Assembly (NCBI RefSeq): GCF_003086295.3
Contig: NC_092050.1
Location: 155,936,699 to 156,000,698, forward strand
Source: Arachis hypogaea
Taxonomy: Eukaryota > Streptophyta > Magnoliopsida > Fabales > Fabaceae
Direction: 5' to 3'
DNA length: 64,000 bases
Both the position numbers and the translations under genes were made by a program. A model generated the notes under the pieces. That model worked only from the letters and a program-made list of their open reading frames with translations. It searched no databases and was not told the origin of the DNA. This document shows, piece by piece, positions 59,547 through 64,000 of this stretch. The stretch's first letter is position 1. Each line of letters opens with the position of its first letter.

Positions 59547-60090
59547 TGGTGAACCAAAAACCACCGTTGATGTAGTTCTACCTTTTAAGGAGGATAACCG
59601 TCCCTTTATCTTATGGAAGTTGAGATATGGCTCCTGAAAGTGGGTCGAGAGATTTTAGGGGCGGCTACTTATCTGAATGAGTGTTATCTGCCAAGTAATC
59701 TTCGTCCCCAACTTCTTTGGACCAAGTCGTTGTTGAGACCGACTTCTTAAGAGAAGGTCGGTGTCGAGTGAGGGCCAATCTTTGGATTGGGCCTCTTATT
59801 TGGATCTGGACCTTAGTATTGGGCCAGGGTATGAACAGTGCCCCTACTTGAGCGCAATCCCAGTGAAGAGTTGGGCTCGAGTATTTTGACTCGGGCTTAT
59901 AACCGACCTGTTGAGGAACCGACGTGATTTTTCGGAACCGACGTGTTTCAAAAATTTCCCAACATTCGCGTCTAATCAAACGTCGTGTCTGTTAGGGACT
60001 TGCGTATTTACGCATAGGAAACAATTACATTGGTAACGGCGCACCTCTTTAATGAATGCCTTCGTTTTTACCATTATGCCCCTAACGTGT

Positions 60091-60100
60091 TTATAAATAC
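60091..60100 (+). promoter_or_regulatory. TATA box reading towards the antisense ORF
   Basis: TTATAAATAC on the plus strand, within the LTR, followed by a pyrimidine-rich likely start region near 60125. Confidence 0.6.
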
Positions 60101-60394
60101 TTTCCCTCTCTTTATTTCGTTTCTGAAAACCTTCGCATTTGCACACTTTATTCGAGAGGGACTTCTTCTGCTCAAAGGGGCTTCTCAAGCCATTGCTGCC
60201 TCTGCCCCCTTTCAAGCAAAGGTTAGTTCTTTTCTCTTCTCTCTTTTTTGCGAATGCTTTTAGTTTGCATGTTTTTTGAGAGGAGTGTTGGCTGTAATAG
60301 GTCCAGTGACTCTGTTTGCCTGAGAAGTTTATATTAGGCTTTTTAGAGGCTCTATTTTTTATTCTTTTTCCTTTTCTCTTTGTAGGATTTGTCA

Positions 60395-60406
60395 CCCCTT
60401 TTTTAG
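60395..60406 (-). other. Polypurine tract next to the gypsy LTR
   Basis: CTAAAAAAGGGG on the minus strand, adjacent to the LTR start. It shows that DNA to the right belongs to the 3' end of a minus-strand element. Confidence 0.75.
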
Positions 60407-60412
60407 AAAAAG

Positions 60413-62313
60413 ATGTCTTTCTTAGGATCTCTTTTCCATTGGGTGGATGTCACGGTCCTTGGGGAGGAACCTCTTGTAGATGCTAATTACGTTACTGATC
60501 TTCGTACTCATCATAGAATTTGTGTTCTCGATGAGGATGAGCCAAAGTATGAATTGATTGCCTCGGGTCCAGAAGACCGGGTTTGTTTTGGGAGGGCTTC
60601 TGATGAAGACCCTCATTTCTTTTTATGTATGAGAGTCTTTTTACTCGACTGGGAGTTTTTCTACCCTTTTCTGCGTTTGAGATTTCCACCCTGCACCACT
60701 GCCGTGTCGCTCCTACTCAACTCCATCCCAACTCTTGGGGTTTCTTGAAGGTTTACCAACTTATCAGTCAGGCCTTAGATTTTTCGACCTCTTTGAGGAT
60801 TTTCTTTTATCTTTTTCATATGACCAAACCCTTTAGTGGGCAAAACAATAAACAACAGTGGGTGTCCTTCCGAGCTATTCAAGGCCGGAGAGTGTTCAAC
60901 CTTTTTGATGAGTCTTTTCATGACTTCAAAAATTTCTTTTTTTAAAGTTCAAGTTGTAGAGGGTCACCACCCCTTTTTCCTGGATGAAAATTATGTTCCT
61001 TGCTTCCCCCTGTACTGGTCGGAAGCCTCTTCTGTGGAAAAATATAGTCTGGACGATCTGGACGAGGTAGAGGAGGCTATTGTGGGGTTCTTCCGAGAAG
61101 TTTGGGGAAGAGCCCTTTATCTTGATACAAAAAAGTTCCTCCAGGGGTCTCTGATCTTTGTACAGACTCAATTAAGTAGATATGATTGTTTCTTGATTTG
61201 CTCCGACTTATTTTAACTATTTTTGACTATGGAATTCTTCTTTCTTTGTAAATTGATTTTTTGCCTTCTTTTTCAGAAATGGTGAAGAAAGCTCCTGCCT
61301 CCTCTTATCAAAAAGTTCAGGATGCCAAGAAAAGATCTCGGGCGCGGGTGGACGCTGCAAGGGCCACTGGCGATCTTCCTCCTCCTCCTCCTCCTCCTCA
61401 TAATTTGGGGACTTCCTCCTGTCCTATCACGGTATCCTCTTCCTCCACTTCCTCTCTTCCTTCTCCTCCCCCTCCGTCCCGACCTTCCCCTGAACCCGAG
61501 AAGAAGAAGCGAAAGACTTCTGGCTCTTCTTCCAATGTTACATTCGATGGTCCCCAATTTGTCCGAAACTATATTTTTCCTCATTCATCCATTAATATGG
61601 ATGATGCTATGGTTCGAAACCATCTGAATGTTATAGTTCAGGAAAGCATCCAGGCGGCTGGGGTGTGTACGAAGCTCCTGGATATTTTTGAACGTACTCC
61701 CCTTAGTTCTTTGGATTCTCCCCAAAGGGTTGAGGAGCTTGAGGGGAGAATTTCTTTATACCAAGAGGAGGAGAAGAATTTGAGGGAGGAGGTTACCAAG
61801 TTAAATGAGAATGATCGGATTCGAGAGAGGGAGAAGAAGTTGATGGGCCAGTGTGCTATGGCGGAGGGCCTTAAGGAGAAGGCGGAGCAGAATTACATTA
61901 AGCTTTTTGGGGAGAATTTGGATTTGAAAAAGGAGCTCTCTGGGTGTCGGGACGCTTATCAGGACTTGGAGGATTCAATTGCTGAAGGGGCAGAGGAGGC
62001 ATGGAGGATCTTTAAGGAACAAGTCGGAGTTATTGCTCCCGACTTGGACCTCTCTCCATTAGATCCCGACAAGATCGTAGTGAATGGTGTGATTGTCTCC
62101 CCTCCTCGACCTGAAACTGACTCCGAGTTGAAGACTCGGGGGCAAACGATAATGGAGTCTCCTCCTCGGGAGGACGTTCCGAGTTCCTTGAAGGTTCCTT
62201 CTGAAGGCCCTGACCAGCCTGCTTCGACTCCTTCTGATGCTGCTCTGACTTCTCTCCCTGGTCCTGGTTGTGATGGCCCTTCTCCTGGTGGTGGTGATCT
62301 TCCTCTTTCTTAA
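60413..62313 (+). pseudogene. Antisense accessory ORF of a Tat-type gypsy element (putative gypsy-type transposase / plant transposon protein family)
   Basis: Plus-strand gene with a leader exon about 60125-60221, intron 60222-60385 (AAAG/GTTAGT ... TTTGTAG), coding exon 60413-61175, intron 61176-61276 (GTAGATATG ... TTTTTCAG) and coding exon 61277-62313. The second intron joins in frame. The first coding part resembles the Pfam family named putative gypsy-type transposon (a LHPNSWGFLKVYQLISQAL-like helix region). The second part has a proline run from (CCT)n at 61378-61398, a basic stretch EKKKRKTSG and a long Glu/Lys coiled coil (about 61720-61990). Two single-base frameshifts, both in T-runs (near 60616 and 60939), break the first exon. 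Antisense ORFs between pol and the 3' LTR are known in Tat elements. Function unknown; this copy looks inactive. Confidence 0.75.
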
Positions 62314-63115
62314 CTGACTGTGGCTATAAGGTGGTCCGGCCTGTGGGCCCCCTGTTTTTTAAACAATTTTATTTTGTTTTATTGTGGTGGTTGGTACTGA
62401 ACATTTCCTAGCCCTTTATGGCCGTAAACAAAATATTTAAAAATACCTTTTTTTTGGATAAGGGTTTAGGATATCTTTTGTTGTGCGCATGCTATCTGTT
62501 TAGGTTATTTTTGCGGAAAAAACCTTTTTTGATCTTTTTGAAAATCTTTTATCTTGGCTTGGCTATCTTTTTCTTCTAAGTTATTTTGAACTTGTAGGAA
62601 CTTGGGACAGCCTATGCCTTTGATTTTTGATAGATTTACTTATTCTCTTTTCATATTCTTTGTACTCAATTTTTCGATTTATTGAGTTTCTGTAACTTAG
62701 GCTATTTTTGCGATGCATTTCTTTTCTTCTCGTTTTTCCCGACTTGTAGGTTGAGTAATTTCCGAGTTTTTATCATGATCTACTTTTATAACCTCTTTAC
62801 ACCAACTTGTACCTCGTCGTTTCATCCTGACGACCATATAGGTCGGTTCATTGGATTTTCACGCTTTGTCGAGCTTAAGTCGGCGCGTTTCGTAGAAAGA
62901 GTAAAAAGTAAAAAGGAATTTATAAAGAGATATTTAAAAAAAGTTCTTTATTTATTTGCAAAGGTACTTTGTTGCTACTAAGGGTTTTTGATAATTTGCA
63001 GCCCCTTAGCCTCCACTTTGATGCCTCGTTAAAAACCCTCCTTTAGAAAAACCCTTTCTTTGGGAAAAAAATCATGAAGTTGGGAAAAGAGTACATCAGG
63101 GAATAGAGTTCGCTT
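62314..63115. other. Spacer between the antisense ORF and the pol end
   Basis: T-rich non-coding DNA. From about 62990 on, the minus strand has segments GGAGGGTTTTTAACGAGGC and CTAAGGGGCTGC typical of a post-pol region. The frame 62682-62981 is not supported. Confidence 0.55.
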
Positions 63116-63478
63116 TTAACTATAGTACCTTTTCATATTACAAGCATGCCACGACCTAGGTAGCTCGGCGCCGTTTAAGTCGATCACCTTATAGTAGCCT
63201 TTGCATAAGACCTCACTAATTTTGTATGGTCCTTTCCAATTAGCAGCAAGTTTTCCTTCCCTAGATTTATTGACTCCAATGTCATTTCTAATCAGAACTA
63301 AATTGTCTGGGGTGAAACTTCTTCAAATGACTTTTTTATTATACCTATTTGTCATCCTTTGTTTCAGCGCTGCTTCTCTTATCTGGGCTTGTTCTCGGAC
63401 TTTGGGGAGTAGTTCCAGTTCTTCTTTGTGCCCTTGTATGTTTTCGACCTCATCGTAGAAGCTTGCCCTTGTATGGCT
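63116..63478 (-). pseudogene. C-terminal end of gypsy Pol (integrase tail)
   Basis: Minus-strand frame ending TAA at 63116-63118. It shows the integrase C-terminal region of Tat-type elements (LKQRMTNRYNKKV, then DNLVLIRNDIGVN, NWKGPYKI and LPRSWHACNMKRYY). One TGA at 63323-63325 replaces an expected Arg codon (CGA to TGA, as after cytosine methylation). Homology stops near 63478, where a low-complexity C/T-rich tract starts, so the rest of pol is missing. Confidence 0.85.
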
Positions 63479-63725
63479 TTTTCTCTTCCTCCTTCTCATC
63501 TTCTGCTACTTCTTGTTCTTTTTTAAATCATCATTACCATCTTCTTCTTCTTTTTTTCTTATTCATCTTTTTATTTTTATTTTACCTTCTCAAATTTCTT
63601 CTTGTTTTACTCTCTCACCAACACCACCTCCTCCTCCTCCTCTTCTTCCCCCTTCTTTTTCATTGGAATTTCTTCTCCTCCTTCCTTTTCCTCCTTTTTC
63701 TCCATCATCAGTTATCTCGTTGTTG
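63479..63725. repeat. Low-complexity TC-rich tract
   Basis: TCTTCTTC and CCTCCTCCTCC runs. Open frames across it encode only simple Leu/Phe/Ser/Pro-rich sequence. Confidence 0.7.
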
Positions 63726-63730
63726 AAAAT

Positions 63731-63827
63731 AATGAATAATTTAAGTTCATATTGTCAATTAAACCAGAACGAAATTGATTATTTTGAATCCAATCAAGTG
63801 GTTGAGGTGTGGTTCGATTCTATTTAA
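63731..63827 (+). other. Short open frame of unknown origin
   Basis: ATG at 63731 opens 31 codons beginning MNNLSSYCQLNQNE, stopping at TAA 63825-63827. It follows the TC-rich tract as a coding exon follows a leader. I recall similar stretches at the 5' end of repeat-borne genes in Arachis but cannot name it. The rest of the window (63828-64000) is AT-rich, without further signal. Confidence 0.25.
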
Positions 63828-64000
63828 TGTTTTCGTTAGTAGTTTATGATTCTATAGGTGAATAATGTTGGTTTTATTTGTGAAAACTGTTGTTTATCAT
63901 TGATGGTTTGAATTGAATGTAATGTAAAAGTTCTGCATTAAAGAAAATATTTTTCTGTATTTGGGTATAACACAAAGATAATTGGGTGTATTCTTTAAGA

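Larger units (their letters stand above)
59428..60394 (-). mobile_element. LTR of a Tat/Ogre-type gypsy element (about 967 bp)
   Basis: The right border is well supported: on the minus strand a polypurine tract CTAAAAAAGGGG (60395-60406) runs straight into TGACAAATCC, a normal LTR start. The left border is tentative: TGAGAAA at 59428 mirrors the TTTGTCA at 60388-60394. No standard primer site was seen beside it. Short frames within it (59665-59979 and 59976-60395 minus, 60030-60263 plus) are not genes. Confidence 0.68.

Noticed and set aside
59665..60395. Minus-strand frames of 104 and 139 residues
   Set aside because: They lie within the LTR and overlap its promoter, leader exon and intron.
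63349..63827. Leu/Phe/Ser-rich frames of 104 and 125 residues
   Set aside because: Products of a TC-rich low-complexity tract, partly antisense to the pol remnant.

Overview
The window is nuclear DNA of a dicot plant: AT-rich, with intron-containing plant genes, dense transposable elements and long A/T microsatellites. Several repeats (CCTTCGGTAAGG arrays, CACGCGTACGCGTCGC motifs, the Tat-type gag and antisense ORF) resemble what I remember of legume, specifically Arachis (peanut), genomes. That is recollection, not a search result.

Three host genes can be read exon by exon. (1) Minus strand, 254-5727: the first nine coding exons of a 3-hydroxyisobutyryl-CoA hydrolase-like (crotonase family) gene, whose 3' end lies beyond the left edge. 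(2) Plus strand, 32999-35538: a two-exon short-chain dehydrogenase/reductase of 270 residues, with a tiny first exon and a 1.7 kb intron that hosts a Mutator-type MITE. (3) Minus strand, 36682-41718: a complete ten-exon ABCG half-transporter of 704 residues, very likely the orthologue of Arabidopsis ABCG11 (cutin and wax export). Genes 2 and 3 converge on a 1.1 kb spacer.

The rest is mainly mobile DNA. From left to right: MITEs in the introns of gene 1; a decayed hAT transposase (10.6-13.1 kb) beside a 2.27 kb solo LTR with a perfect target duplication; a complete young Ty1/copia element (18594-24716, LTRs about 1.3% different, damaged gag and pol); an older Ty1/copia element (25135-31663) with a 1.45 kb solo LTR nested in its RNase H region; a hAT-type MITE (42357-42988); a short SINE-like insertion with a 21 bp target duplication (45868-45950); a 923 bp Mutator-like element with a 9 bp target duplication (46413-47335); a TRIM on the minus strand (50264-50875); a truncated gypsy-type LTR (51.4-54 kb); AT-rich degenerate repeats of about 490 bp (54.9-56.8 kb); and a rearranged Tat/Ogre-type gypsy remnant (58950-63478).

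The right-hand gypsy remnant is the most unusual region. One LTR lies between the gag start of one element copy (minus strand) and the antisense accessory ORF plus pol end of another. The LTR carries outward-facing TATA boxes on both sides, and the accessory gene has recognisable introns. I found no bacterial-type system, CRISPR array, tRNA or rRNA. No wholly new system is evident. The best leads are the two-way LTR, the TRIM, and an unexplained perfect 51 bp repeat.
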